This document shows positions 51,486 to 61,051 of a stretch of DNA of 64,000 nucleotides, in pieces. A model generated the notes under the pieces. It was not told the DNA's origin. It made no database searches and worked only from the letters and a program-made list of their open reading frames with translations. The stretch is from Sphingosinicella sp. CPCC 101087 (GTDB lineage Bacteria; Pseudomonadota; Alphaproteobacteria; Sphingomonadales; Sphingomonadaceae), in assembly GCF_004151485.1 (NCBI RefSeq), contig NZ_SBFF01000001.1:186001-250000 (forward strand), read 5' to 3'. The position numbers were made by a program, and so were the translations under genes. Within the stretch, counting starts at the first letter, position 1. Every line of letters begins with the position of its first letter.

Positions 51486-52763
51486 TCAATCGCGTCGGTA
51501 GGGGGTTCGGCAATCACTGCAGACGATGCCCCGGCCGACGCCGCGCCGCCCCCGCCCCGCCGCTTCCGCATCCAGTGCGGCCAGCGGATTCGGGCGGCCG
51601 ACATGGTGGGCGAGCCGTCCCGCGACGAACGGCACGGCATAAGAGGTGCCGCGCACCGGCGCGAGCCCGCCGCCGAGGGACGCCGCGGCCATGTCGGCGC
51701 CCGGCGCGGCATAATCGAGATGGAGCGCCCGTCCGGCCTCGATCAGCACCCTGCCGCGCCGATCGACGCCGGTGACGGCGATCACCCCCGGATAGGAAGC
51801 GGGATAAGCGGGCGGCGCGGCGCGCCCGTCATTGCCGACCGCGGCGACGATGTGCATCCCGCGCGCCTTTGCCTGCGCGACGGCGCGCGCCACGACCGGG
51901 TTGGCGGGCCCGACGAGGCTGATCGCCACGACCGGAACGCGGGACTGGGCGAGCCAGCCGAGCGCGCGCGCGAGCGCCAGCGCGTTGCCGCCCGCCGGAT
52001 CGCGACCGTAGATGTCGGCGACAGCGAGCGTCGCGCCGGGAGCCGCGCCACGCACGCTGCCCTGCCCTGCCGCCAGCGAGGCCACGGCCGTGCCGTGCGC
52101 GCTCGCGCGCGGCGCGCCCTGGGCGAACCCCTGCTGACGGACGCGCCCGCGAAGTGCCGGGTGCGGTCCGACGCCGCCGTCGATGATTCCGATCACCAGC
52201 GCACCGCCGCCGCTGACGGCCGGCACGGACCGCGCAGCGGCCCCGCCGGCAGCGACCGCGCCGCCGCTCGGGACGTGAAGGTGGTTCGCCGCGAACTCGC
52301 CGGTCGGCGCGAGGCGGCGGAGCCGTGATAGCGCCCGGTCGACCGACCAGCCGCGCGGTACCCGCAAGGTGACCGTGCGCATGTCGAGTCCCTCGATACG
52401 CTCCTCGCCCAACGCCTCGAATCCCGCGGCTTCCGCGGCGGCGAGAGCCACCGGATCCGGATCGATCGCGATCACCTCGCTACGCACCGCAGGACCGAGC
52501 CGGGTCATCTCGAGCCGGTCGGGGTTGGCCCGGACCAGATCGCGAAGCCGGTCCACCCTCGTCGCGGCCAGGTCACGCGCGCTGGATCGAACAGTCTCGA
52601 TCGTCTCGCCGGTCCGGTCGAGCGTGTCGGTCGTCACACGCTCGACGTCGCCAAGAACCCCGCCGAGGACGGGCGGGGTGGGAAGGAGCTGCGCGTGCGA
52701 GCGGCCGCACAGCAGCAACAGGACTGCCGCCATCGTCCAGCATCGCCATGATCGTCCGCGCAT
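51486..52763 (-). CDS. S8 (subtilisin) family serine protease, exported
   Basis: A 425-residue secreted protease. Signal peptide: WTMAAVLLLLCGRSHAQ. The catalytic triad is D195 (GIIDGGVGPHP), H223 (SAHGTAVASLAAG) and S374 (RGTSYAVPFVAG). The 150-residue N-terminal region may act as an inhibitory propeptide. The start is unsure between ATG 52763 and ATG 52781. It is divergent from an ECF sigma factor gene, with 89 bases between the starts, so it may be a target of that sigma factor. Confidence 0.88.
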   Translation of the reverse strand: MRGRSWRCWTMAAVLLLLCGRSHAQLLPTPPVLGGVLGDVERVTTDTLDRTGETIETVRSSARDLAATRVDRLRDLVRANPDRLEMTRLGPAVRSEVIAIDPDPVALAAAEAAGFEALGEERIEGLDMRTVTLRVPRGWSVDRALSRLRRLAPTGEFAANHLHVPSGGAVAAGGAAARSVPAVSGGGALVIGIIDGGVGPHPALRGRVRQQGFAQGAPRASAHGTAVASLAAGQGSVRGAAPGATLAVADIYGRDPAGGNALALARALGWLAQSRVPVVAISLVGPANPVVARAVAQAKARGMHIVAAVGNDGRAAPPAYPASYPGVIAVTGVDRRGRVLIEAGRALHLDYAAPGADMAAASLGGGLAPVRGTSYAVPFVAGRLAHHVGRPNPLAALDAEAAGRGRRGVGRGIVCSDCRTPYRRD

Positions 52764-52852
52764 CGCTCGCCCCTGCCACATTTTTCCTTGCACCGGGATG
52801 AAACGTCCCTGACCGTCCGTTTCCTCCAGCGACACGAGACGGAGTTCGCCTG

Positions 52853-53341
52853 TTGCAGGCTTTCGAGCGCGAGCTGCTGACGCTGCTGCCCCGGCTGCGC
52901 CGATTTGCCCGCGCACTCGCCCGCGATGCGGCGGATGCGGACGATCTGACCCAGGTCGCCCTGGAACGCGCGCTCAAGGGCCGCGACAGCTGGCAACCGG
53001 GCACGAAGCTGGATGCATGGATGATGAGGATCATGCGCAACTGCTGGATCGACGAGGTGCGCAGCCGCACGCGCCGCGCCCAGACCTTCGCGCCCGAGGA
53101 GGCGGGACAATCGGTCGGCAGCGACGCCGATCGGGACATCGAGCTGCAAGCGGAGATGCGCGACGTCGACCGCGCGATGAACGCCCTTCCACCCGAGCAG
53201 CGCGAGGCGGTTGCGCTCGTGCTTGTAGAGGGCCTGGCCTATCGCGAGGCGGCGGACCTGCTCGACATACCGATCGGCACGCTGACGTCGCGCCTGACGC
53301 GCGGGCGGCAGGCGCTGGCGCAGATGCTGGAGGCAGCATGA
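52853..53341 (+). CDS. ECF-family RNA polymerase sigma factor
   Basis: A 162-residue sigma factor with region 2 (DADDLTQVALERALKGRDSWQPGTKLDAWMMRIMRN) and region 4 (ALPPEQREAVALVLVEGLAYREAADLLDIPIGTLTSRLTRGR). Start is TTG 52853 with GGAG eight bases upstream. The stop overlaps the start of the anti-sigma gene (ATGA, 53338-53341), so the pair is coupled. Confidence 0.92.
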   Translation: MQAFERELLTLLPRLRRFARALARDAADADDLTQVALERALKGRDSWQPGTKLDAWMMRIMRNCWIDEVRSRTRRAQTFAPEEAGQSVGSDADRDIELQAEMRDVDRAMNALPPEQREAVALVLVEGLAYREAADLLDIPIGTLTSRLTRGRQALAQMLEAA

Positions 53342-54063
53342 ACGACATGGATGACGCGCGGCTGATGGCCTATCTCGACGGCGAGCTCGCGCCGGCCGAG
53401 CGCACCGAGGTAGAGCAGGCGCTCGCGGGCGATCCCGAGCTGCGTTCCCGCCTGGACGCGCAAGGACGGCTGCGGGAGAGGCTAGCGGCGCATTACGGCC
53501 CGGTCGCGGAGGAGGAGGTGCCGGAGCGCTTCCGGCAGATGCTCGGCGGGAGCACGGACAATGTGGTCGATCTCGCCGACGCCCGCGAGCGCCGGCGACG
53601 GCCGCTCTGGCAGACCGCCGCCGCTTTGGCCGCGACACTCGTGATCGGCTTCTTCGTCGGCAGGCTGGTGACGGTCGAGTCCGGCCCGGTCGCGCTGCGC
53701 GGCGCGGAAATGGTTGCCTCGGGCGGGCTGGCCGAGGCGCTCGACACTCAGCTCGCCTCCGCCCCGTCGCCCGATGCCGGCGCCCGGATCGGCGTCACCT
53801 TCGCCCGCACCGACGGCAGCCTGTGCCGGACCTTCGAGGGTCCCGCGCTGGCCGGCCTTGCCTGCCGCGCGGATTCGGGCTGGCAAATCGTCATGACCAC
53901 CGCCCGCGAGGGCGCGGAGGCCGGCGAGTATCGGCAGGCGGGCTCGACCAACGCCTTGGTGCTGCAGACGGCGCAGGACCTGATGGCCGGCGAGCCGCTC
54001 GATGCCGAGGCCGAGCGGAGGGCCCGCGACTCGGGCTGGAGGCCGATTCCGCGGGCGCGGTGA
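53338..54063 (+). CDS. Anti-sigma factor (membrane-anchored)
   Basis: A 241-residue protein with a cytoplasmic N-terminal anti-sigma domain (DARLMAYLDGELAPAERTEVEQALAGDPELRSRL), one transmembrane helix (about 95-112), and an extracytoplasmic C-terminal domain containing two Cys. The usual zinc-binding HxxxCxxC is absent. It would hold the ECF sigma inactive until an envelope signal arrives. The role is inferred from coupling and layout. Confidence 0.82.
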   Translation: MNDMDDARLMAYLDGELAPAERTEVEQALAGDPELRSRLDAQGRLRERLAAHYGPVAEEEVPERFRQMLGGSTDNVVDLADARERRRRPLWQTAAALAATLVIGFFVGRLVTVESGPVALRGAEMVASGGLAEALDTQLASAPSPDAGARIGVTFARTDGSLCRTFEGPALAGLACRADSGWQIVMTTAREGAEAGEYRQAGSTNALVLQTAQDLMAGEPLDAEAERRARDSGWRPIPRAR

Positions 54064-54123
54064 GCCTTCAGGATTAAATGCGCGGCTCCATCCGTTCCCG
54101 GGAGAAAGAACGGAGGAGTATCC

Positions 54124-54903
54124 ATGAAAATCTTGGCAGCAACCGCTTTGTGTCTGGTCCCGATTGCCGCTCCGGCGCTCGCCAAGCCCGCAGCCGAGTT
54201 CAGCGCCGGCGTCGAGCACCAGTCGGGCGACTATGGGACGGGCGAGCCGGTTGACCTCACCGCGGTCCGCGGCACGGTCCGGATCGAGGAAGGGGGCTTC
54301 TTCCTGTACGGATCGCTGCCCTATCAGAGGATCGAGGCGCCGGGGAACGTCGTCGGCGGTGGCGGAACGCTGCTCGGACTGCCGATCATCATCGACCCGA
54401 CCCAACCGGACACGCACGAGGTCCGCGAAGGCCTCGGCGACCTCCGCGTCGGCGCTGGCTACCGGCTGGCCGGGCCGGCCGGGATCGGCCTCGCGGTTGC
54501 CGGCGAGGTGAAGCTCCCGACCGCATCGGCCCGCCGGGGGCTCGGCACCGGCGAGACCGACGTGACGGTCGCCGCGGAGGCGAGCCGGACGTTCGGCGCC
54601 GTCACTCCCTTCGCCTCGGTCAGCTTCACCATGCCCGGCGATCCGGAAGAGTATCGGCTGCGCGACAGCCTTGCGGTCCGCGGCGGATTGGCCGCCCGGC
54701 TGGGACGCGCGGCGCGGGGATCGATCGCCTATGGCCACGCACAGAGCCTGTCGCCGCTGGTCCCCGACGAGCGGCAGGTCTCGGGCCGGCTGAACGTCGG
54801 TCTATCCGACCGGCTGTCGGTCGGGGTGCACGGCAATGCGGGCCTTTCCGACGGCGCCGCGGACATGGGCGCTGGGGTGCAGATCGGCTGGCGGCTGTTC
54901 TGA
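54124..54903 (+). CDS. Outer membrane beta-barrel protein
   Basis: A 259-residue protein with a signal peptide (MKILAATALCLVPIAAPALA) and about twelve amphipathic strands, ending in Phe (QIGWRLF) as expected of an outer membrane barrel. GLGDLRVGAGYRLAGPAGIGLAVAGEVKLPTA is a typical strand pair. It follows the anti-sigma gene after 60 bases and may belong to the same regulon. Substrate or function unknown. Confidence 0.75.
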   Translation: MKILAATALCLVPIAAPALAKPAAEFSAGVEHQSGDYGTGEPVDLTAVRGTVRIEEGGFFLYGSLPYQRIEAPGNVVGGGGTLLGLPIIIDPTQPDTHEVREGLGDLRVGAGYRLAGPAGIGLAVAGEVKLPTASARRGLGTGETDVTVAAEASRTFGAVTPFASVSFTMPGDPEEYRLRDSLAVRGGLAARLGRAARGSIAYGHAQSLSPLVPDERQVSGRLNVGLSDRLSVGVHGNAGLSDGAADMGAGVQIGWRLF

Positions 54904-55014
54904 GCCCGGGAGGCGAATCGCCGCACGACCGCAGTGCCGTCCCGCCGGCGAAATGGCGATATCGATCCGTCGAGAACCTTCAGCACTCGCAGGCCCGGTC
55001 CGGAAGTCGGCGGA

Positions 55015-56256
55015 TCAACGCCCTGCGGCGGAGTCGGTCGTCGCCGGGGGAGGAGCATTGACGGTCGGCGTCGTCGCCGGTGCGGGCGCGGCGGCGCGAG
55101 GCTGCGGCGGCGCCGGGGTCGGCCGGATCGGCTGCGGCGCGTCTGCGGGGTCGACCGTGCCCCAGCGGCCGAGCGGGCGCTGCTGGGGCTCGCTGGAGCG
55201 CGTGTCGCTACCGGTCAGCGCCCAGCGCTGGGTAGCGGAAAGGTTGCGGTCGGCGCGGGCACGCTCGGTGATCAGCGCATTGGCGGTGTCTCGGCGCAGC
55301 GGCTCGTATCGACGCAGCACCGCGCGCTGGAAGCTGTCGACGCTGCCGATCGCCGCGGCTTCGTCGGCGGCCGCCGCCGCGGCGGCGTCGCGCGAACCCG
55401 TATCGGCCGCAGCCATACGCTCCGCCATGGTCGGCTGGCCGAAGCCGCCACGCCAGTCGATGGCGGGTTCGACGCCGGCATAACGGCTCGCGAAGGCATG
55501 GGGGCGGCCCCAGCCGCCGCTCCAGCGATAGAAGATGTGCGCGCCGATCGTGGCGGACTTGACCAGGCTGGGCGCCCAGTAGGGCACGACATAGTTGGCG
55601 TGATAGTGGGTCGCCCAGCCGACGGGCGAGAAGACGTAACCGCCGAGCGCGGCCTCGGCGACCTGGCGGGCGCGCTCCCAGAGCGCCGGCATGGGCGCTC
55701 GGCGCAACGAACCGTCGCAACTGAACGTGAACTGGCAGCCGGTGATCCTCCGCGCACCTTCGAATACGACGCCGCAGACCGTCGACGGCCAAGCGGGATG
55801 GCGGACGCGGTTGAGCACGACCTGCGCCACCGCGCGCTGGCCGTCGAGCGGCTCCGTTGCCGCTTCATAATAGATGGCCGCGGTCAGGCATTCGAGCGAA
55901 CGCCGGCGGTCCGCCTCGCTCGCGCCTCCGAGCAGGAACGGCCGGGCGGCGGGATTGGCGAGGTCCGACACCGGTATGGCGGCATTCCAGGCGAGCGCGT
56001 CGGTAGGCGCAATCTGCTTCAACTGGGTCGCGGCCGTGCGGGCGGCAGCCTCCGTTAGCGGCGCATGTCCCTGCCGCTCCGCCATCAAGCGCGGCGGCGG
56101 GGAATCGAAGCCACGGCCGCTGCCGTGCAGTATCATGCTGGCGCCCGCCAGGAGCCAGAGCAGCAGCATCGCGGCCAGCAATAGCGTCGCGCGCCAGTGC
56201 TCGCGTACGGCCGCGAGAAGGGGCGGGGCTGAAAGCTTCGAGGCAAACGCCGTCAT
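55015..56256 (-). CDS. SleB-type cell wall hydrolase
   Basis: A 413-residue inner membrane-anchored hydrolase. One transmembrane helix (about 22-44) is followed by a SleB domain (about 120-255) with the catalytic Glu region AIYYEAATEPLDGQRAVAQVVLNRVRHP and WATHYHANYVVPYW. A long Pro/Ala-rich, probably disordered C-terminus (about 345-413) follows. It cleaves peptidoglycan, probably as a lytic transglycosylase. ATG 56256 was chosen because it precedes the transmembrane helix. Confidence 0.88.
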   Translation of the reverse strand: MTAFASKLSAPPLLAAVREHWRATLLLAAMLLLWLLAGASMILHGSGRGFDSPPPRLMAERQGHAPLTEAAARTAATQLKQIAPTDALAWNAAIPVSDLANPAARPFLLGGASEADRRRSLECLTAAIYYEAATEPLDGQRAVAQVVLNRVRHPAWPSTVCGVVFEGARRITGCQFTFSCDGSLRRAPMPALWERARQVAEAALGGYVFSPVGWATHYHANYVVPYWAPSLVKSATIGAHIFYRWSGGWGRPHAFASRYAGVEPAIDWRGGFGQPTMAERMAAADTGSRDAAAAAAADEAAAIGSVDSFQRAVLRRYEPLRRDTANALITERARADRNLSATQRWALTGSDTRSSEPQQRPLGRWGTVDPADAPQPIRPTPAPPQPRAAAPAPATTPTVNAPPPATTDSAAGR

Positions 56257-56713
56257 TCTATCACCGGTACGAGGGGAGAGTGGCCGATATATATAATACA
56301 GCCCGGCGGCAATCTGAAGGGGGGCCGGGTGGTGGCGACCGTGCGGCGAGTCGAGGCCGCGGCGTAGCAAGACCTTCGGATGACCCGTCGCGGTTGATGG
56401 CGCAACGGGCGGTCCGTCGAAACCCCCGCGCCTTCCGTCGAAACCTGCCCCGGCACCGATCAGGTCTCACTAGTTCGCCTCCCGGCCCGGGAGTCGCCGT
56501 GCCGTCGAGGAAGGGGGAAGCCCTGTGCTGACTGCGATGAACCGTTGCTTTTTGCTGGCGAACCGAGCCGGGTCGGGGTAATGAGCGGCGACTCGTCCCG
56601 GCGGTCTCGCCGCCGCAAGTCTGGAAAACAGGCGATCCCACCGCGTCCGATCGTAGCGGCGTGCTGAGGTCGCTCCAAATCTCGACCGTCATCCTGTTCA
56701 AGGGGAAATCGTG
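56257..56713. other. Intergenic region between divergent SleB and secreted-protein genes
   Basis: About 460 bases. An AT-rich patch (56286-56298) contains TATAAT on the plus strand but no matching -35 box. A 12-bp direct repeat TCCGTCGAAACC occurs at 56413-56424 and 56434-56445, 21 bp apart (two helical turns). I see no gene here. Confidence 0.4.
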
Positions 56714-57928
56714 ATGAAGTCAGTCCTTCTTTGTGCCGCCTCGATCGCCGTCGCCGTTGCCGCAGGGGCGGGAGCGCAATCTCGGCCGGCGGGAGGCACC
56801 GCAACCTACTGGATGTCGGCGGAAACGATGAGCGGGTTCGCGGCGGGGGCCGCCCAAGCGAACCCCCAGAGCGTCGTCGGCGCGCTGCTCGGCGGCCGCG
56901 GCGGCGGCGCCAATCCCTCCTTCGTCCGCAACCTGCATCTGCAGCTTGGCAGCCCCCGGCGCGCAAACGGCGCCCCGAGCGCCGAGCATCTGCCGCCGGC
57001 TGGCCTCGGCGCCGGCCCGTCGCTTCCGCTCACTACGCCTCAGGCCGCGCCGCAAACGACGCCGCCCAATTACATGCCCGGAATGACCGACGGTAATATG
57101 CGCGGCCGGCTTCTGATCTATTGGGGGTGCGGCGAGCAGGCGCGATCCGGTCAGCCGGTCGAGATCGACTTTGCGCGCATGGCGCGGGGCGAGGTGCCCG
57201 CAGCCATGGCGGCGCTGAACCTGCAGCCGATGATGCCGCCCTCCCCGGCCACGTCGGCCACTTATGGCGAATGGCCGAACGAGCGGGGCCGCACGACCGT
57301 GCCGGCGACCGGCTCGCTGGTCGGCGACCATGTCGTGCGCGGCAATTATTCGCCCGAGATCCGCTTCGCGCTGGCGCAAGGGCAGGATTTCCTAGCGCCG
57401 GTGAACGTCACTTCGAATAGCCCGGCTGCGTCCGGCTCGGTGCCGGTGACCTGGCAGGCGGTGCCCAACGCGCGCGCCTATTTCGTCATGGCGACCGGCG
57501 CGCGCGAGGACGGGACGATCGTGATGTGGACTTCGAGCGAGGTGCAGGCGGCGCAGATGGCGTTCGATTACCTCTCGCAGGGGGATATCGACCGACTGCT
57601 CCAGCAGCGCGTGCTGCTCAACCCGCAGACCACCCAGTGCACGGTTCCAGCCGAAGTGGCGGGCAGCGTGCAGGCGGCGTCGCTCATGGTGAACGCGTTT
57701 GGACCAGAGGCGAATTTCAGCCATCCGGCGCGGCCCGCGAACGCGCCACGCAACTGGGCTCCGGAATGGGCGGTGAAACTGCGCACGCGATCGACCTACA
57801 TGGGCATGCTCGGCATGGATATGGCGGCGATGATGGGCGGGAACCGCAATGCCCGCAGCGGCGAAGAGCCGAGCCGGCCCGAGCGGCGCCGGCGCCGCAA
57901 CCCGCTGGAGCGCATCTTCGGACAGTAA
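56714..57928 (+). CDS. Secreted hypothetical protein
   Basis: A 404-residue exported protein. Signal peptide: MKSVLLCAASIAVAVAAGAGAQ. The mature protein has RGRLLIYWGCGEQARSGQPVEIDFAR and a Met-rich stretch near residue 370. It ends in a basic tail (RPERRRRRNPLERIFGQ). ATG 56714 has AGGGG eight bases upstream, preferred over the GTG at 56711. The family looks sphingomonad-wide but I cannot name it. Confidence 0.65.
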   Translation: MKSVLLCAASIAVAVAAGAGAQSRPAGGTATYWMSAETMSGFAAGAAQANPQSVVGALLGGRGGGANPSFVRNLHLQLGSPRRANGAPSAEHLPPAGLGAGPSLPLTTPQAAPQTTPPNYMPGMTDGNMRGRLLIYWGCGEQARSGQPVEIDFARMARGEVPAAMAALNLQPMMPPSPATSATYGEWPNERGRTTVPATGSLVGDHVVRGNYSPEIRFALAQGQDFLAPVNVTSNSPAASGSVPVTWQAVPNARAYFVMATGAREDGTIVMWTSSEVQAAQMAFDYLSQGDIDRLLQQRVLLNPQTTQCTVPAEVAGSVQAASLMVNAFGPEANFSHPARPANAPRNWAPEWAVKLRTRSTYMGMLGMDMAAMMGGNRNARSGEEPSRPERRRRRNPLERIFGQ

Positions 57929-58087
57929 GCACCGGGTGAGACCGGCGGCACCGCGACGCGACTCGTGCTTCTTGCCCGAGGGAGCGGATTGAGGTCAGGG
58001 TCAGCGCAGGCATCCAATCCCCTTCCCCGTCTGGAATCCTGTACGCCCAGCGGGTAAGGGTCCGGCAAACGACAAGGTGGAGTGGTC

Positions 58088-60016
58088 ATGTCGGACCGGA
58101 TTCCGCCCCCTTCGGGCGCGACCGAGAGAAGTCATTGCGATGCCTCGCAATATGAAGCGATGTATCGGCGGTCGCTGGAGGATCCGGATGGCTTCTGGGC
58201 CGATCAGGCCGAGCGGATCGAATGGATAAGGACGCCGACCCGTATCTCCAACTGGTCGTTCGATCCGGTCGACATCAAATGGTATGAGGACGGAACCCTC
58301 AACCTTTGCCACAATTGCGTCGACCGCCATCTGGAGGCGCGCTCGGCCGAGCCGGCGATCCTCTGGGAGGGCGACGAGCCGGGTGTGACCCGGACGCTGA
58401 CCTACGGCGAGCTCTACGCCGAGGTGACGCGAATGGCGAGTTGCCTGAAGGCGCTCGGCGCCGGCAAGGGCGACCGGGTCACGATCTACATGCCGATGAT
58501 TCCGGAGGCGGCGGTGGCGATGCTCGCCTGCGCCCGGATCGGCGCCATCCACAGCGTCGTGTTCGGCGGCTTCTCGCCCGAGGCTCTGCATGGGAGGATC
58601 GTCGATTGCGCGAGCCGCATCGTCGTGACCGCCGACGGCGGAAGGCGCGGCGGCCGACTGGTGCCGATCAAGGCCAATGTCGACGCGGCCGTCGACAAGG
58701 GCGCGCAGGTTGATGCCGTGTTGGTCGTCCGACACCTGGGCAATGACGTCGCGATGCAGGATGGCCGCGATCATTGGTACGACGCATTGCGAGAGACGGT
58801 TCCCGATACCTGCCCTTGCGAGCCGATGAACGCCGAGGATCCCCTGTTCATTCTCTACACGTCGGGATCGACCGGGAAGCCCAAGGGCGTGCTGCACACG
58901 ACCGGCGGCTATGCGGTGTGGACCGCGGCGACCTTCCATTATGTGTTCGATTATGAGCCGGGCGAACTGTTCTGGTGCACCGCCGATGTCGGCTGGGTGA
59001 CGGGTCACTCCTATGTCGTCTACGGACCGCTCGCGAACGGCGCGACGACCCTGATGTTCGAAGGCGTACCCAACTATCCGGACAGTAGCCGCTTCTGGGA
59101 GGTGATAGAGCGCCACAGGGTCAACATCTTCTATACCGCGCCAACCGCGATCCGGGCGCTGATGCGCGAAGGCGACGCGCCGGTGACGAAGCACGACCGT
59201 TCATCGCTGCGACTGATCGGGACGGTAGGTGAGCCGATCAATCCCGAGGCCTGGCTGTGGTACTGGCGAACCGTCGGCGACGAAAAGTGTCCGGTGGTCG
59301 ACACCTGGTGGCAGACCGAAACCGGAGGGATCATGATCACCACCCTGCCCGGCGCGCACGACATGAAGCCGGGATCGGCGGGGAGGCCCTTCTTCGGCGT
59401 AGTGCCGCAGCTGGTCGACAATGACGGCAACCCGTTGGACGGGGCGGCATCGGGAAATCTGTGCATCGTCCGCTCCTGGCCGGGGCAGATGCGCACGGTC
59501 TACGGCGACCATGAACGGTTCGTGCAGACCTATTTCAGCCACTATCGCGGCAAATATTTCACCGGCGACGGCAGCCGATGCGACGAGGATGGCTATTGGT
59601 GGATTACCGGCCGGGTCGACGACGTGCTCAATATCTCCGGTCACCGGCTGGGGACGGCCGAGATCGAGTCCGCGCTCGTCAGCCATCCGGCCGTCGCGGA
59701 GGCGGCGGTGGTCGGCTACCCGCACGTTCTCAAGGGTCAGGGGATCTACTGCTACGTCACTCTGGTCGTCGGCGTTGACCCGAGCGATGAGCTGGAGAGG
59801 GAACTGCGCCAGCATGTCCGCGAAGAGATCAGCCCGATCGCGACGCCGGACTTGATCCACTTCACCCCCGCTTTGCCCAAGACCCGATCGGGCAAGATCA
59901 TGCGCCGCATCCTCCGCAAGATCGCCGAAAACGATTATAGTGCGCTCGGCGACATCTCGACCTTGGCCGAACCGGCCCTGGTCGACGACCTCATTGCGGG
60001 CCGGCGGAACCGTTGA
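58088..60016 (+). CDS. acs: Acetyl-CoA synthetase
   Basis: A 642-residue AMP-forming acetyl-CoA synthetase. ATP-binding P-loop: [15 protein letters not shown]. Further core motifs: WWQTETGG and [24 protein letters not shown]. The acetylation-regulated K603 is in [14 protein letters not shown]. Length is typical. ATG 58088 has AAGGTGG seven bases upstream; GTG 58082 is less likely. The stop overlaps the glucokinase start by 1 base. Confidence 0.95.
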   Translation: MSDRIPPPSGATERSHCDASQYEAMYRRSLEDPDGFWADQAERIEWIRTPTRISNWSFDPVDIKWYEDGTLNLCHNCVDRHLEARSAEPAILWEGDEPGVTRTLTYGELYAEVTRMASCLKALGAGKGDRVTIYMPMIPEAAVAMLACARIGAIHSVVFGGFSPEALHGRIVDCASRIVVTADGGRRGGRLVPIKANVDAAVDKGAQVDAVLVVRHLGNDVAMQDGRDHWYDALRETVPDTCPCEPMNAEDPLFILYTSGSTGKPKGVLHTTGGYAVWTAATFHYVFDYEPGELFWCTADVGWVTGHSYVVYGPLANGATTLMFEGVPNYPDSSRFWEVIERHRVNIFYTAPTAIRALMREGDAPVTKHDRSSLRLIGTVGEPINPEAWLWYWRTVGDEKCPVVDTWWQTETGGIMITTLPGAHDMKPGSAGRPFFGVVPQLVDNDGNPLDGAASGNLCIVRSWPGQMRTVYGDHERFVQTYFSHYRGKYFTGDGSRCDEDGYWWITGRVDDVLNISGHRLGTAEIESALVSHPAVAEAAVVGYPHVLKGQGIYCYVTLVVGVDPSDELERELRQHVREEISPIATPDLIHFTPALPKTRSGKIMRRILRKIAENDYSALGDISTLAEPALVDDLIAGRRNR

Positions 60017-60990
60017 TGGCGCCCGACCGGCCGATGCGCATCGTGGCAGGAGACATAGGCGGCACCAATGCGCGTTTCGCCATCGCCGAGCTGGTTCCGG
60101 GGCAGCGGCCGAGGCTGAGTGACGTCAAGCTCTACCCGACTGCGGACCATGACGGTTTGCCCTCCGCCTGGGAGGCGTTCGACGCCGACTTCGACGAGCC
60201 GATGCCGCGCGCTGCGGCGATCGGCGTGGCGACCGGTCTGGGCGAGGACGTGCTGCGCTTCGCCAATAACGACTGGGTGATCGACCAGCGGACGCTTGCG
60301 GGCGAACTCGGGCTCGACCGGCTGCTGCTCCTCAACGACTTCGGCGCCATGGCCCATGGCGTCAGCGTTCTCGGCCCGGACGAGCTTGGCCATATCAAGG
60401 ACCCGCAAGGAGCGCTCCCCGAACAGGGCGTAACGACGGTGATCGGGCCCGGGACGGGCCTCGGCGTCGCGATGATCCTGAGACGCGGCGCCCACGTCCA
60501 CATCATCGAGACCGAGGGCGCACATATGGGTTTCGCGCCGCTCGACGAGGAAGAGGAGAGAATCGAGCATGAGCTGAGGATCCGCTACGGCCGCTGCTCG
60601 GTAGAGCGGGTCGTCTCCGGCCCCGGCCTGCTCGATCTCTATCGCGCGCTCGGCGGCCGCACCTATGATGACGACATCGCTTTGTGGACGGCGGCGCTCA
60701 AGGGCAACGATCCGGCAGCGACGGAGGCGCTCGAGCGGCTGGTCAAGGCGTTCGGATCGGCCGCCGGCGACCTCGCCCTCGCCCATGGCTCGAACGCGGT
60801 GGTGATCAGCAGCGGACTTTCGAAGCGCATGGCCGTGCAGCTGCGCACCCGATTGTTCACCGGGCGCTTCGTTGCCAAGGGCCGCTACAGACGGCGGATG
60901 GAGGCGATGCCGGTGCGGCTGGTGCTACACGATCAGCCCGGCCTGCTCGGTGCGGCCGTCGCCTTCCAGCGGGAGGTGCTTGGGCGGTAA
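60016..60990 (+). CDS. glk: Glucokinase
   Basis: A 324-residue hexokinase-fold glucokinase with an intact phosphate motif (AGDIGGTNARFAI), catalytic Asp in LLLNDFGAMAHGV, EGAHMGFAPLDEEE, and ATP-binding GPGTGLGVAMIL. It phosphorylates glucose to glucose-6-phosphate. ATG 60016 forms a TGATG overlap with the acs stop. It is the functional paralogue of the degenerate gene at 29908-30909. Confidence 0.93.
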   Translation: MAPDRPMRIVAGDIGGTNARFAIAELVPGQRPRLSDVKLYPTADHDGLPSAWEAFDADFDEPMPRAAAIGVATGLGEDVLRFANNDWVIDQRTLAGELGLDRLLLLNDFGAMAHGVSVLGPDELGHIKDPQGALPEQGVTTVIGPGTGLGVAMILRRGAHVHIIETEGAHMGFAPLDEEEERIEHELRIRYGRCSVERVVSGPGLLDLYRALGGRTYDDDIALWTAALKGNDPAATEALERLVKAFGSAAGDLALAHGSNAVVISSGLSKRMAVQLRTRLFTGRFVAKGRYRRRMEAMPVRLVLHDQPGLLGAAVAFQREVLGR

Positions 60991-61051
60991 AGACGGTCCT
61001 CTGCTCCGCCGCGGTGCGCATCCTTTGCGTCCGATGGATAGCGGCGCCCCG

